A stretch of DNA of 64,000 nucleotides from Apteryx mantelli (Eukaryota > Chordata > Aves > Apterygiformes > Apterygidae). Shown piece after piece: positions 46,801-61,124 of this stretch (the stretch's first letter is position 1; every line of letters begins with the position of its first letter). Below the pieces are notes generated by a model. That model was not told the DNA's origin. It worked only from the letters and a program-made list of their open reading frames with translations, and did not search any database. The stretch covers positions 115,601,415 through 115,665,414 of the forward strand of contig NC_089979.1 in assembly GCF_036417845.1 (NCBI RefSeq), given 5' to 3'. The translations under genes and the position numbers were made by a program.

Positions 46801-47354
46801 TTGTTCAGTTCCTTATTTTCTTCACAGGAAAATACTGTGTTGACTTATTTCCTGCTATGTTTAGAAGGATTCAGGCTCTTTATAAGCCTTTGCACTCTGC
46901 TTTGCAATAAAAATTGGAAAGAGGAAATGAATTTCCCAATATAGTAACAGTCTGGGGAAGAACCACTAATTGGAGAAAAGCTTCTTGACAGGAAGCATAC
47001 TCTTTGTCCTTTTAAAAATGAACTGTAGTCTTTGTAGGCAGAATCATCTTCTTGAATTGAATAACAAATAACATTATGATATATAGGAACTCTCTAGTAT
47101 TAAACTTTTTTTGTATTCTGGAGTTTCTTTTTGACACCTGTGCTTCTCTGGCAGTTACTAACTTGCCCTTTTGGGAGGGTAGGATAATATCAAATACAAA
47201 AAACATTTTTGTGTTTTGCTGTGAATTCTCCATCTGCTAAAATGTTAAGCAAGAAGCGACAGATGCGGGTTTGTATAACTCATCCATGGCACTAACACAA
47301 AACCGTCTTACTCTTTTATAGCTGGTTCCTGGAGGAGAAGGACCTGAAGTATAA
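43365..47354 (+). CDS. LSM5: LSM5, U6 snRNA-associated Sm-like protein (5 coding exons, complete)
   Basis: LSM5 is one of seven Sm-fold subunits of the nuclear Lsm2-8 ring, which binds the U6 snRNA 3' end, and of the cytoplasmic Lsm1-7 ring, which promotes decapping and mRNA decay. Joining 43365-43410, 44496-44591, 44804-44831, 45505-45577 and 47322-47354 gives 276 bases: 91 residues and TAA. All introns are GT-AG. The Sm1 motif covers about residues 16-54, including FDDFVNMVLEDV (43-54), and Sm2 covers about 68-82, with LDQILLNGNNITM. The protein ends PGGEGPEV. Every residue agrees with human LSM5 as I remember it. The gene diverges from AVL9, with starts 3.5 kb apart. Confidence 0.98.
44496..44591 (+). 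CDS. LSM5: LSM5 coding exon 2
   Basis: Residues 16-47, from ELVDKCIGSRIHIVMKSD through VGTLLGFDDFV: most of the Sm1 motif. The acceptor follows a T13-type tract (TTTACAG). The exon ends TTTGTCA before GTATCC, splitting Asn48. Confidence 0.97.
44804..44831 (+). CDS. LSM5: LSM5 coding exon 3 (28-base micro-exon)
   Basis: Completes Asn48 and encodes MVLEDVTE and two bases of Phe57. It lies between CTTTCAG and GTAAGT. Skipping it would shift the frame and break the Sm fold, so it should be constitutive. Confidence 0.96.
45505..45577 (+). CDS. LSM5: LSM5 coding exon 4
   Basis: Completes Phe57 and encodes EITPEGRRITKLDQILLNGN and NITM, including Sm2. Acceptor GTTTCAG, donor ATG/GTAAGT, ending in phase 0. 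Confidence 0.97.
47322..47354 (+). CDS. LSM5: LSM5 coding exon 5 and stop
   Basis: Ten codons, LVPGGEGPEV, then TAA, after TTTTATAG. The 3' UTR follows directly. Confidence 0.97.
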   Translation: MVPGGEGPEV

Positions 47355-47605
47355 ATTGATCCATTTGTCATCTATGAAGACAAGTTATATATGTATTCTA
47401 AATAGAGCTTTTGGGGTATGGGTGTGGGGGGAGGTTGTGTTTTGTTTTGTTTTTACACACATTTGAAGTTGATATTTGATAAAAGACAAAGACTTTCTCT
47501 TCAGGAAAGATGCATTGCTAATGCTGACTTTGTAAGTTGAAATCATGACTTTCTTGTAAAGGCACACTAATCTGTTCTGAATAAAAGGCTTTCTTTTTGT
47601 TAATT
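47355..47605 (+). terminator. LSM5: LSM5 3' UTR and polyadenylation signal
   Basis: A canonical AATAAA lies at 47580-47585, 226 bases after the stop, followed by T/GT-rich sequence. Cleavage is expected around 47,600. The end coordinate is approximate. Confidence 0.85.
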
Positions 47606-47941
47606 ATTTTGCTTGGTTATGTAAGTGCACAAGTTTAAGATGATTTTGCAACTGTTTCATGGAATGCAAAATAACAGCTTATGTTCCAGTTGCTGTCAAT
47701 CAGTCTTTAGTTTTCTATATATGTTGCATTTGTTTATATCACAAGTCTATGTAAAAGTTCATGAGCCAAGACGTTGTACTACTTTGGAGTGCAGGCAGAG
47801 ATTAAGCTGGATCATTTGTTTAAATGCTACTTGAAGCTGAATCACCTGAAGCCAAGGTGAATGTTATGAAGTGTAGTATAATTCTGAGAAGTTTGCAAAG
47901 TGGATGTATCTTTGAAGTTCAGGATCTTCTGGTTCTGCTGT

Positions 47942-48000
47942 CCCAGAATAGTTGGGATTGGAAGGGACCTCTGGAGATCATTCAGGTTCATCTCTCTTGA
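47942..48000 (-). mobile_element. CR1 3'-end fragment
   Basis: CCCAGAATAGTTGGGATTGG, then GAAGGGACCTCTGGAGATCA: the reverse complement of the CR1 3' terminus. Only about 60 bases remain, 340 bases after the LSM5 polyadenylation site. It is a severely 5'-truncated insertion in minus orientation. Confidence 0.88.
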
Positions 48001-51000
48001 ACTTCTTTTACTTGGTAGATACACTTTCTTACAGTAAAGACACTTTAATCATCATTGTTAATCAAGAAAAGATCAGGCCTAGTTCATGTTCAGGAAGAAA
48101 AAAGGCTAGTCTTACAACTTTTCACTCATTTACTGGAGACCACATTTTCACCGCTAAGTGGTGTTGTGTGTACTTAAATTAGAAGTTGCCCAGGCTTTCT
48201 TGCATGGTTTAGAGTAGTTATTTCAGAGTAAATATGTTCTTTTGGATGTTTCTGTGATCCAAACAGAAACATGACAGATATTGGAGGAAACCTCTACTTT
48301 GGGAGAGGTTTGATAAAGTAAGGAACTGGTGCGTTTATTTTATTATGACGGATAAGAAACTAACATGATTATACATTATGCCCACTGCAGCTTATGCCCT
48401 GCTCTCCTGATACATAATGCCCTACTCTACTGATTCCTATGTTTAAATCTCTTTGGAGAAGAATCACAACTGCCTGCTGTTACTACAGAGGCAAGCAGGG
48501 TAGAGTATGGACTCCTAGGGATAGTAAATGCCTTGACTTCTTCCCATCACTAGAAGAGGAAAGAAGAGTTGAAGAAAGGGGCTCAGGAGCAGGAGACTGT
48601 AATGAAGTTGTATTAGATCCTTTTGCCCTGCTTTATCTGTCTGAGAAAAATTGTTTGCTAGCTGGGTCTTAGCTTGAAGTATATTGAGAAGGACTTCTTG
48701 TTTTGGCCTTCTAAAGGAGAAAGACGCCCCCTCTCTTCCCTCCCACAGAAACATGCTACATTGAAATATATTTGCTCTGAATGTATGAACTGCTTTTGTA
48801 CTGCTCAGATTAGACAGTGACAGTCTATACCTTGGCTCTCTGAATGGTTTTTCATTTTTTTGTCCCTACTTCTCCAACTTTTTTTTTTTTTTTAACATAT
48901 CATCAGAAAGTCAGAGTTTTTTTTTTTTTAACTTTCATTTGATTAGAATCATTTCATCTGTTGGTTTTGCCCCCAAATACTTTATCAGTTGAATTCTTTT
49001 CTCAGAATGCTTGAAAGATAGTGTAATACTATTTTGAATCTCTCTGTCTTTCTCTCTTTCTTTTTTCCCTAACCTTTGTAGTCACAATGGGAGATACCTT
49101 TTGCACAAGTGTATCTTGTAGCTGGGCTTTCTTGTGAAGGATGTTGTAGTGACTTTTTTTCTTAACGACTGAATAACACCTGTTTTAAGCATTTATCATG
49201 GCATCAGTATTTCTAAAAGGAAAAATTAATAAAATTAAAGAGAATGTGACACCTACTTATATCTTCAGACTAACTTTCAGAGCATGTTCTGATCTATGTG
49301 AAGTATTTTGGATTTCTCAGAGTTGTTTAGCTTTCAGACTACCACCAGTGTGTATATGTGCAAGAATCTCATTTGACTTATTTTTTTTTTTTCTGGAATA
49401 AGATTCTGTAAATCTTCTGCTGTATGCATTTACTTCCTACTTCACTCAATGTTTTGAAAATGTTCTTAAATTGAAGAGGGATTCCATGCTTGGGAGAGAA
49501 AAAGAGCAAATTTTGTCTCAAAGCGACTTTTCATAGGCAAGGCAAACTTTTGTTTTGACAGCACAAGTATTTTATTCTCTCAAGATTTTGTTATCTCTAG
49601 AATAAAAATTTGGTATTGCCTCACTTCCTTCTTGTCTGTGGTTGTGTTTTTATCACCCCTTCAGAGGAAGTGCTAAGACTATTTTCTCTTAGGAAGATAT
49701 TCTGATTCAGGACTTTGAGGTCTGCAGGCATCACTTTAAAGACAATTTTTGAGCATCCAAATGCTGTTAAACATTTATAATATGAAAGGAAAGGTTTAAC
49801 TTTTTGAACTTAGAATTTCAAGTATTCCAGTCTGATCTGCTTTGATTTGCGGTTCTCATTCAATATTCTTATTGCTTGTTGCTTTGAAAGTACAATTAAG
49901 CTTTTCTTTTAAATGGACTGTTTATTTTTATTCTGGAAGTCTAGTATTTAATCAGGTTGCTACTGTACTTCCTTTAGAAGTTTTTGACACTGTGCTGTAA
50001 TGGTACCCTAAAGTAGCAATCTGGAAAACAAGTCAGTCATCTAAAATAGTACCTGAGCCTTAGGTTTTAAAAAATACACACAACTTGAAAAGTTAAAAGC
50101 ACGGTGTTCATCAGGTTAAAATAACTTCTTTATGCTCATGACATACAGAGTGATGGGTCCTTTTCTTTTTATCTTTTTTTTTTTTCCCTCCCTCCTTTCC
50201 TCTTAATGATGGCACTGGATACAGTGATCTTTAACTCTTCTACGTGACTTGACTAACAGTACTGTCTGGTAGTATGGATATGGTTCCTTTCCATGTACTA
50301 TTTTGTCTTACTCACAGAAATCTGAATATTGCTGTTGGAAATGTTTGCTGTGTTTGTCTAACTATTCATACAAAAAACTCCTCCCAAACCCTAACTTTTT
50401 TTTTTTTTTAACCATATGAAATGAAACAAGATTCCTTGATTACTGTTGGCTTTTGACATGTTTTTCATCCTTAGGGAATTGCACAGCAATTCTGTCATAC
50501 GGTTTCTGTGGAACTGATGAACACTTTGCATGCCTGTGTTCAAATATGAATGTTAACAAAAGCTCATACAGTTCATGATCATAGATTTATGGATACTTAA
50601 TGTATGTGATAGTCTTATTTTTGTAATAATGCTTAATTCTTTTTATTTCCTCCACAGGAACTAGTAAGTCAGTCCATTTTTATTACTTGCGGCTTTTCTG
50701 TATCAGCAAGCTTTGAAAAGCAGAAAAACTGTATCAAATGCACAATTATGATGGTGATTTTAAAATATTAAGTTGCTTAATCTTAGGAGAAGCATATGTG
50801 ACTGTGAATGAGAATCTGTAGTACAGCATTGCTAACATTTGCTAAAAAAACATTTCTAAGAGTGAAACATTTGCTTTATAAATTATACTTGAGGACCATT
50901 TCTGATGCTGTTAAATTAATTGAAAATTTTTCACTGGTTTCAGTGGTTATGCAAGTTTAATTTCTATTCACATGTGAAAACTGATGAGAAGAGAAACCCA

Positions 51001-51608
51001 CATTTGAAGGAAGATCTTGTTTACTTAGGCTAATCAAACCGGGAACCTGCTACTTTAAAATTATTCTTAAAGTATTTGGAGGATTGGTTAAAGTCAAATA
51101 GGTAAAGTTGATCATAGGCTCCTACATCAGCTGTAAGTTTTGGATATAGTCAGCAGGCCGTCCCAGATCTTTTTGGAGTCTAATTGGAATGTGTAAGTTG
51201 TAAGACTTAGCTCTGTGATGAGCTGACAGGCCATGTTTCTGAAAAGTGCAAATGCTGTAAGTTTTGTTTCTTGCATGGCAGCGTCTCTTCTCACTACTAG
51301 CAACTATACAGTTAGGTAAAAGACAAAGTTGTTGACTTAGGTGTGTAGCTATCAAAAATAGCTGTCAGTGTTTCGACACTATGCAGATCCTTTCCATAAA
51401 GCTAGTGCTGGCATGTGTCTTAAAGAATTCAGCTACTCCTCTCTTAAACTCATTTAAACTTTTGTCTTCCACTACATACTTGACAATATGTTTCACATGC
51501 TTTGGATGAAAAAGTATTCCCTTTAAAAAAGGAGGGAGAGAGAGAGGAGGGATAGAAAGTCTGTTGTCTGCCAATGTTCTAGGCTGCTCACTCTTTCCTC
51601 TTGCAGGC

Positions 51609-51660
51609 TGACACCCCCCAATCCCACCCCCCCAAAAAAAACTTTTTTTTTTTTTTTTTC
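51609..51660. repeat. C-run, A8, T17 homopolymer patch
   Basis: CACCCCCCAATCCCACCCCC is followed by A8, AC and T17. The A and T runs can pair as a simple hairpin. No transposon body is attached. Confidence 0.8.
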
Positions 51661-54600
51661 AGAGCTCAGTCTTTCCTGCCCTCTGGCACCTTTGGTCATC
51701 TCTTGAAGTCTCCATAGGTGGATGAATAAAGCTAATTTATTCATTTTTATTATTTTTTAGAGATTTGATAGTCTTTATACACAAGTAATTTAAAACTCGA
51801 ACATATGTTTATGCTCATTATCAGTTACTCTTTTTTTAATTAAAATGAAAACTAATGCTAAGTAAGAAATATATTGAAAGTAACTATTAGTGTCCTAATC
51901 TTGTTCAGTTCCAAGAGATCCTTGGTGAGAATGGAAACTTTGTATAAAAAATTAGGGCCATTTTCCAAGGTGTTTTTCTAGGTCTGAGCACTGAAATATT
52001 TCTGTCATATGTTGGTGCATTTGGTATCATTGACTTTAGTAGAACACACAGACTTAAACTAGCTGAGGATCTGGTGATAGGTTTTTATACAATACCTAAT
52101 GCGGTGTTGTGGATTACTTGTTTTCTGAAATAAAGACTGCAATGGAGCCTCTTCACAGGACACTGAATCCGTGATCTGGAAATTGTACTGATAGTGACAT
52201 TAAAGAATTTATGCTCATAGCTTCACTGACTCCTTGCAGCCCCTTAAGTGAATTAAGGGCTTGGACAGTAAAGCACATTCTTTTTTGTTACAGTACTACA
52301 TATAATGATAGAAGTGTTACATTACCAATTACAACAAATGCAGTTTGCTTTGGTGCCTGAAAAATCTGTTGTTTTAAATGGATTTTGCACAGGTAATGCT
52401 AATTGTATGGCTTGAATGAAATAGGATCTTGTAATACATATAGTCTGAAGTATATAAGGACTTTATATCATTGTGGTTTGCAGCTGGAGTGGGGGGATTA
52501 GTTAATTATCTGCAAAATTTTATATTTTAAATATGAACAAAGCAATATAACTGGAACACTTTCATTTTTACAAGAGAAAATTATATATTATAAAGTTAGT
52601 TGTGTAGCACTACTTATCTATCAGATTTCCCTTTTTATGATTAAGATATTATCTATTTATTGAAGACAATGAGTCTAGCCCAAGTACTGAAACACCTCAG
52701 TTTTGGGAACAGTATTAGAATTTATCTAAAATTTTCAGGTGCTAACTATCTGTTCAATTTATGCTTGTTAAGTTTGAGAGACTACATGATGTCCTCTGAA
52801 AAGCTACATACTGCTGCTAATTGATATTTTCATTTGTAGACTTTGTTTTTTCTATACTCCAAATTCACATATAAATAATTTTATGTAAGAAGAAAAAGAT
52901 ACATTAATGTTCATGATACATTAATTTCCTCAAATGGTGTAAGCACATACCTAAATTCCAGTAAATTCAGCATTAAACTTTCTGAGTATTGCTACAAGCT
53001 GTTTTGACTAATAAATGTAAATGGTCAGCTTTGTATTAAAAATATATGTATGTGTGATAAATATGTAATAGCACACAACAAGTTACCAGGCAACTGCACG
53101 CCCCAGATATGGTAGGAGGCACAAAGCACCTGGTCTGTTCCTTTCAATTAGTGGAAAAGTACAGATCCTCCTGTGACCTCAATTATTGTATCTAATATAT
53201 GAATAAGAATATTATTCTGCTCCTCTCACAGTGGGAGAAACACTGTGTGTGTTTCTGCAGTGTACGAGAATCAACAAGAGTTTTTTTAAATTTCTACAAT
53301 AGTTTTTTTTTTTTTTTAAGTAATTTAAAAACTAATTTACCCCAAGCCAGATTTCAGGATTCTCATTTTCAGCTACAAGTTATTTTACAATTACACAACT
53401 GTGTAGACTGTATTGAGAATGAATATCTTCTATGTGACATAGTTTATTTTCAGTGTCCTAGACACTTCTGCTGATTTAATGCCTTCATTTGCTAGTCGTA
53501 ACTGGCAGCAGACCTAATGCCTATTAGTTTCAAGGTGCCGTTGAGAAGATAGTTTGCCTATGTTCTAACTGCTGTTGTGGACATTGTTTCCATAGCTTGC
53601 AAGTAACATATGCAAAGTATCTTCTCCTATTAATGCTGCATTTTTTTAATCTGGAAGAATGTTTCTGTTCTTCCCCATAGATATATGTTGATCTGGAATA
53701 TCATGCTATTGCAGAGTTCTTGGTCTATCTAGTTACAGATTATTCATTTTGTGTATTTATAAATGTGTATCTACCTGCATATACACTGATTAATATGCAA
53801 ATGTTTAATATGCAACCGTTACAGAAGTAAGCTATTTTGCTGGTTATGGTGTTTGGCCTCAGTCAGTTGTTTTACTGTCTAATAAATCTCTGACAGAGAA
53901 AGGGAATATCGGAAAAGAGATGAGTTGGGTTTTATACAAGAAATCTTTTTTTGTGAGATTTAAGAGAACATAATTTTGGAATAATGATTTACATAGTGCT
54001 TACAGTGATCTGTGGGCCTAATGTTTTGCAAGAAACTAAGGTGTTGATCTTACAAAGTGTTTTATGTGAATCAGTTTATCCATGTTTAATCTCTTTCCAT
54101 TGTGCTTGACAAAGAAATGAATTTATATGTGTAGACATGTGCATATACATACACAGTTGTAAGTGGCACAGCTGGGGACATAAATGCTTATGTTTATGGT
54201 TGGTGACTATAGAAATACACAAAAGGGAGGGGAATAGTGAGAGAAGAATCTTGAAAGATAATCTAGTGTCTCTCTTAGCCCAAATGATCAACTGTCTGTA
54301 TCATTCCTGGCAAAAGCTTGTGTAAGTAAGTATTCTTACTTTTGCAAAGTTTTTTTTTTCTGATCCCTGCCCTAAGTTTTCCAGGGTGTAATTTAAGCTC
54401 CATTTTTCAGTGTCCTGTGTACAGTGGATGTGCAGAAAAGCTACCTTTTAGATGTTTAAACATTGTTAATTCTCTTCAGTCTTCTCCTCCCTATTAACAT
54501 AGCAGCTTCGTCTTTTATTTTTTTCTTTAAATCAGGCTTTTATAGATTGCTGATCATCCTTGTGAATTTCCTGTAGGCTCCCCCCAATTGGCCTACACCT

Positions 54601-57600
54601 TTCTTGAAATGCAGTGCACTATTTGGAGGGTTCAACAGCTCATCTCCATGAAGCATGGTGCAAAAATACTGTATGGAGGCACTAACTCAGGTGTGGTATA
54701 AATGTGATGGGTTATCACTGGGCCTTTCAAATAGTAAGAAATGGTACATGCAGTTAGGTTACAGGAACAGGAAATGGGGCTGGTACGCTGGGTGTTCAAG
54801 CTTGCAGTGCAGCTCTGTGGGCTTTGGATGCCAAAAAGAAGTATGAGGCTCAGAGGGAACTGCTGCTGTATCTTGAGTGAAATGTAGATAGATGTTAAAT
54901 GACTTAGAAGTTTTCGAAGTCAGAAATGGAAGTCAGCTGTCTGCTTCCAGATTGCCCATGAAAATCATTTTGCACTTCCCTTCCTTATACAACTTTTTTA
55001 TTTGCATTGTATATTGTCTAGCAGCCTTTATCTCAAAATTAACATATGCTTGTGTGATAGGCAATGTAATCATCTCCATAATAATAGGCATACTCCAAGT
55101 CATGTAAAATGTCAGCATTTAGAACAGAGCCATGATAAATTATCAATATGGCTGTTGCTTACCATGCCTTCCATATTACAGCTGATTTAATCGTTGATGC
55201 CATTTCTTCAGACTTCAAGCTGTGACATCTGATTTTGTTTTAGGTTGTGTTATGAAATTGCTGATGGCGTTGTCCTAGCCCGCTGGATAAAGAGTAACAA
55301 ATACTATATGTATTATCTGTGTGTGTGTGTTATCAGTGTGATCAGCAGACAAACAGCATTCCGTTCAAATCAGAAGGGAAGAAAGTTGTGCCAGTTTGCC
55401 TAGGTTCTCTAATACCATACGTCTTTCTCCCACTCATCCTATTGTATTTTCCTCCTTGTTTAGGATCAGTTAATGACTGGAACACAGTTACACCTTTGAA
55501 AACTGCTTGTGACTATAGAAAAGAGATTTGTTGGTTTCCTTGTGTAATAAGTGGACATTGAAGAAGTTGCATGCTGCTCATCCCTAAAGCAGAGCTGCAT
55601 TAAGTAGGAGTGTGTTATTGGAAAATAAAATAGAACTGAGCTCCTATAGGCAAAAATGTGTTGATGAATCCTGCCATGCAGTGCTATGTAATATTAAGAC
55701 ATAGCGACTGTCTTACCACCTGAAAACAAATCCATTGCTAAAACAGTATTTCTTCCAGGTCTCTCAAAGCAACTGATCAACTTCACAGATGAGAATGTGG
55801 AGCTAAATATTGAAGCAGTAAGGGCTGTTCTTTTTTCCCCATTTTTGAATAGCAAAGCCTTTATAATAGTTTTTAAATCTGTAGCAGCTTCTTTCACCTC
55901 CTTATTAGCACATTAACAGAACAGAGTCTGTACTTTTTCCTTCTGTATGGCTTTACAAAAGAAAATATTGGTTGTGGTCATTGTTTACTTGTTTGAAAAA
56001 AATGGTACATTGATCAGTGCAACTGCAGCAAATTTTTACTTTGCATAAACAATTTAGAGTTTTCCTGCACTGATACTCGTTAGAAAAAAAAATCAAAGCA
56101 TGAAAATATTGCTTTAGGGAACAAGCTATACTTGTTTTCAGAAAACATTTTATAATAATAAGTGGAACATAATTTTGCAGGAAAACTTATTTTCTTAGCA
56201 CTTTGAAAGTGAATTATAATGGCTGTCTGCAAGCAAGTATAGCACTTAAGTAGAAAATATTTGGTCCATTTGTGATACTTACTGTGACCTCCCAAATGAG
56301 AAGTCAGACTACATGAACTCTAGTTATCTATGTTACAGAAAATCGATCTGCTTTGCAAACTAAGATTGTTCTGGAAAGAAGCAAAACCAAAGGACAAGAA
56401 CTACGGTCTAATGATTTTTGGTTACCATCTTGTATGGTTTAAACATACTGTATAACAGCCAAATCTTTTCAGGATATAATTTCCACTTAGCTGCAGGAAG
56501 AATGTGCCTTATGAGTAGTTTCTTGTTTTCATGCATGTTGCCAATATTGCTCTAATACTGCAAGAAATTTTAACAGTTGTAAACAACTAGGTAACTCTAA
56601 CCTCAAATATACATGTATCTCCAATCATTTCTGTATCAAGGCTAGTCTAATCCATTAGCTTTTTAGGTTAGGAACTCTTTCATTGTAATCTATTTCTCAT
56701 TATATGGGATTGAAAATGAAAGAGCTTCTTGAAATGTGTGAAAGGGAATATTGAAAGAGGAAAAAGAGAAGCAATGAGTTTTGGAATGAAGATGCAGTAT
56801 ATAGGTTATGTTCCAGTTCACAGAGGAAAGAGCTATTTTGGTTATGATACCAAAATATTTCTCTTCAGTTCTTCCTGTGCATTAACAGTAACTTTTTCAT
56901 ACCTGGAAACTTAAAAGATCCTGAGAAGTTAATTTCATCCTCTTAATAAAGGCTACTTGGCTAACGTGACATTATTGCATCTATGAGGTCTATATTAGCT
57001 CGAATATCTTTCTCAATGACACTTACCGAACCAAAGGCTTTATTTTCCCGTCTGTTCCTGCAGCCTCTATCAGTTTTGATAAGACTAAGTATATTGTTAG
57101 AGGTTTGAATTCACAAATCTGTTGAAGCCTGTAAGTACCTGGTTAATGGTTAAGATCAGAAGAAACTCTACTGAGTTCAAGTGGGATAAGGGTGAAACAA
57201 TACATCTGGTTTTAGGACACTTAGTACTAGTTCAGAAATGCCATACCTACGTGATGCAAAGCAGTGAATTGATGCAAAGTTGCTCTACTAATTCATCTTA
57301 CTAATAAACTTTGAAGGGGCAATTGTCCTAGCAGATTCTATGATGGATCCATGTGCTATTTGCTCTCCTACCTAGAACAAAACTGGCATAAATACCGTGT
57401 TGTATGTTCTGGCTTAATCAAAATAAATTTACTTATACCTGATCCAGATTTCAACTTCTAGGTGATCCAGTAGTGCACAGGTTTAACATTAATTAAAATG
57501 AAACTACAGCTTCTACACTTCATTGGATGGAAGCCAGAATGTGCAGCACCTTACAGGTGCAAGCTTAAGTGTAACCAACTATTTTTTACCACACTGTCAC

Positions 57601-60600
57601 TATATATTTTTTTTAATCCTATGTTCAGTTTCAAAGTTATTGTAAATGCTAAGCTGTGTGTATGCCATAACACAGTATGTTTAGTAAGTAGAAATGAATG
57701 TTTCCTAACAGCATAGGAAACAAATGACATCTGGCATGGAATTATAATTTACGTCAAAACCATAGAGTAGGATTTTGTCAGGAATTATCTATAACAAGAT
57801 AATGACACTGCCAAATAATCTGTTTTCTTCACAACTGAGGATGCGAATTTTCAGTAAGGCTTAAGTGAATGAAATGTGAGGAAGAGCAATTATTGAACAT
57901 AAAGAGACTAATATTAAACTGAAGTCAAATTTTCACATAAAATTAGATTGTTTATTCTGAAATTTCAAGCTGGATAAAAAGAGACAAGATTTGTTGCATT
58001 AAGGCAATAATTTTTTTTTTGAAGGTGTGTACTGAAAGAAAGTGTACTATTACATTTAAAGTAGTTTGTGGAAAAAGCAGGTGCAGCTACAGAAGGTGAA
58101 ATCCTTGATTATTTCCTCCTGAAGTCATCAGATACTGTTAAGCCTTACGGATAGTTGAAATTTACATCAAATTTAAAGCTAATAGTTTCCTCTTCCAAAG
58201 GTTTAACTGTGCCTTGGGGAAATGTTGCTTCTCTTCAGGATTAAAAGGGAATTACTGCTAGGGGAAATAGCTGTATAAAATATAAACTTCTCTGCCTTCT
58301 ATGAGCTTTAGGAACCATTCTAATTTAAAGAAAAAACACAAATTTGGCGAGTTTTCTCTACTGACCAAATGTGAAAGATTAATTTTCCAAGAATGACATT
58401 TCTCAGCTGCCCATAACAGTATTTTCTATCCCATGTTAAGCATTTAGCTGAAACTATGCTATTGTTCTGTGATAAGCTCCAGTTGTCCTCTGTACTTAAA
58501 ATGGGATTAAGGTAAACAATTTTCTCACTCTAGAACCTTGTTCAGAGCTATGAATTTGAAGTTCCCAGGGAAGAACTGTTTTAATTTAATCTATATTCCT
58601 GTTTAACAAACAAGAGGTGACACTCTACTTGATATCATGGTGCTTCTTTACTCCATTCACTCTTTTCTGACATGCTGCAGTCTCCCAAAGGATTGGATGG
58701 TGTCATGAGCACTCAGGCACAGCATATCCAGTTTAATTCAAATAATTGCCATGTATTTGTTAGGCTGATGCCTATAAGAAGCATTTCACTATGGCAATAG
58801 TCCCAAGTGACAAAGTGGATGGTCTGTTGGTTTAATTAAACCTCTCTTGTGTTGCTGCTTCCCCCACCCCATCCCCCATCAAGCTTATAGCAAAAATCAA
58901 GTAACAGTAATCTTGAAATGAAAATGGAAATGTTAGTGGGTTTTAAGGCAAGAAGAACCATAGTTTGATCTCCTGTATGTCATAAAAGAGATTTCTGTGA
59001 GATAATTGCTAAACCAAACTTAGTACTAACTCCACTGGTTTGCATTTTTAAGTGGCTAAACTTTCTGTTCCCCACATTACTCCTCCTCCCCCACACTTGT
59101 TCTTTGGTTGCTGAACGGTGCTACTCTTCCTGTCTTTGTATCATGGACAAGCTTTGGTGTCATGTATCTGCTGGCCTGGCTCTGTCAGCCCTTACGGTGG
59201 ATAAAATGTCATAGCTACTGACAGAAATCTTGTCAACTGGCCAAGGAAAGGGCATGGAGCTCAGATCTCACCTCCTCTGCAGGCAAGTTCATGCGCAAGG
59301 CAGAGCCCTGGTAACTGTCTAGAGGGAGGCAGGCATTCTTATTTCATGTTTGCTAATTGTTCCCTTGTGAAGCCTCATTTCCTGCTGATTTGTGACTTAA
59401 ATTTTATGGCTGATGCCTGATAAGAAATAAGCTAATGCTGTAATCTTTCCTATAGAGGGGGAGGAACTTTCCTCCTTTATTCCTACAGTTCTTTTCATGA
59501 AACTTTCATTAGCTTTGCATCTTTGAGCACTTTATCCTTCTATCAGGTTTGTTCAAATCTGACTAAGGGTTTAAAAAAAATTGAGATCCTGTGAGTGTTA
59601 TTTCCTTTGGAAATTAGGCTGAAATAAAGCAACAGAAGATCATTTCAGAACTGGAAGTAGACCTCAGATTTTGTAGTGTGACAGACCCAAGTTTCATCCA
59701 CTTTGCATTTCAGAAAATTATTGACTCTCAGTCCCTTGCTGTGTAATAGCTGCTCCAGGAATTACATTGGTATCATGACTATAAGGTAGCTTTTAGGTGG
59801 TGATTCACCAAAACCAAAGTATTTGTGATATACCCACTTAAAATTTGAGATAGCCCAATTCAGGAACAAATTTTGTATTATTCTTTGGGCTGTGTGTACA
59901 GGGCCTACACAGGCCTGTGTAGTAAGTGTCTGCAGCTGTCTGAAGGGATTGTATGAAAGCCCTAAGTTTAGAACTTTCTGGTGATGAAATAAAAGTGTAT
60001 AGGATCATACAGGCAGGATTATAATACCTATGTACAAATTGGCATATTTCATGTTTGGGCTAGAAAAATTAACTCTGGCATTTCTTAATAATTCATAATT
60101 CTACAGTGCTGTATATCATTAATAATTTTATTCCTTCACTTTAAAGTAGTTCTTGTTTTAAAAATGAATATTTAAATGAAACAGACTTTCCCTCACCACA
60201 CACCAAAACTGAGAAAACTGGGGAAACATAAATGTTGTTATAGAAGAGAGGTTAATACTTCTTTTCATTCCTCTCTTCTTGCGCTTATGAAAAGTCCCTC
60301 CTTATCAGCAACATCCCTGGAGAGCAAGACCTATTCTCCACCTGTTACGTTACTTGGTGCAGAAGCTGTTTTCCCTGCAGGGACAGTCAAGACAAAATAA
60401 AGGCAGAGGCACTGAGGAAAAAAACAGATTTAAACAAATGTATAGGGTTAAAATTTGACAGGTTGTCTGTGTCTTTGCTTTCTTGCTTTCTGATATATCA
60501 GTGGCACTGTTTTCCTCCAGAAAAGGAGGACCACCCTAGCAAAGGAAATTCCCATTCACAGCTTATTACATCAGTGCTATGGTAAGATCCCAAATCAGCT

Positions 60601-61124
60601 CAGCAATATAATCACAGAGAAGGGAACCAGCCTGCTCCAGTCAGCTCTGAGGAGCAGAACTCCGTTGGAAAATGATGTGTAGTTTCTAGGTGAGAGAAAG
60701 AAAAGCTTATAGACAGGGGATAACACGCTGCCATTATTTGACTTCTGTTCTGATAGAAATGTAACTGGTTGTTACTTTTGTGTTGCTAATTGGTAGCACT
60801 GAAAGATTAGGTAAAGAAATAGGGGTAATATGCCTAGGAAGGTGTCTGTATTACTACTGTCATTTAAACGTTCAAGGAAATACATATCACGGTTCCATGT
60901 TACTATGGTACTGAAATGCCTTTAGACTTGCAGTGGCCTAGTGAAGTTTTATTATACCGATATTACAGATATGAAATTGAAGTTAGCTTTTGGAAACCTC
61001 CAGCAGCAGGGAACTGAGGCCAGATTGTACGGGACCTGTGCTATTGATACTGTTTTAGTCAGTCACTACAATTACAGTAAACTCATGGTGTATCGCATAG
61101 TCGGTGATGCTATAATAGTTAATA

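Larger units (their letters stand above)
43411..47321 (+). other. LSM5: LSM5 introns 1 to 4 (between the listed exons)
   Basis: The introns are 43411-44495, 44592-44803, 44832-45504 and 45578-47321. The first 390 bases of intron 1 are CpG island. I recognise no snoRNA, microRNA hairpin or transposon. Intron 4 has a T-rich tract near 46,658-46,675. Confidence 0.85.

Noticed and set aside
53795..53802. Octamer motif ATGCAAAT in the intergenic region
   Set aside because: A single 8-base match in 13 kb of AT-rich DNA is expected by chance and has no partner motifs.
54950..55250. Stretch that reads like an ancient conserved non-coding element
   Set aside because: Only an impression from base composition and motif density; without an alignment I cannot support it.
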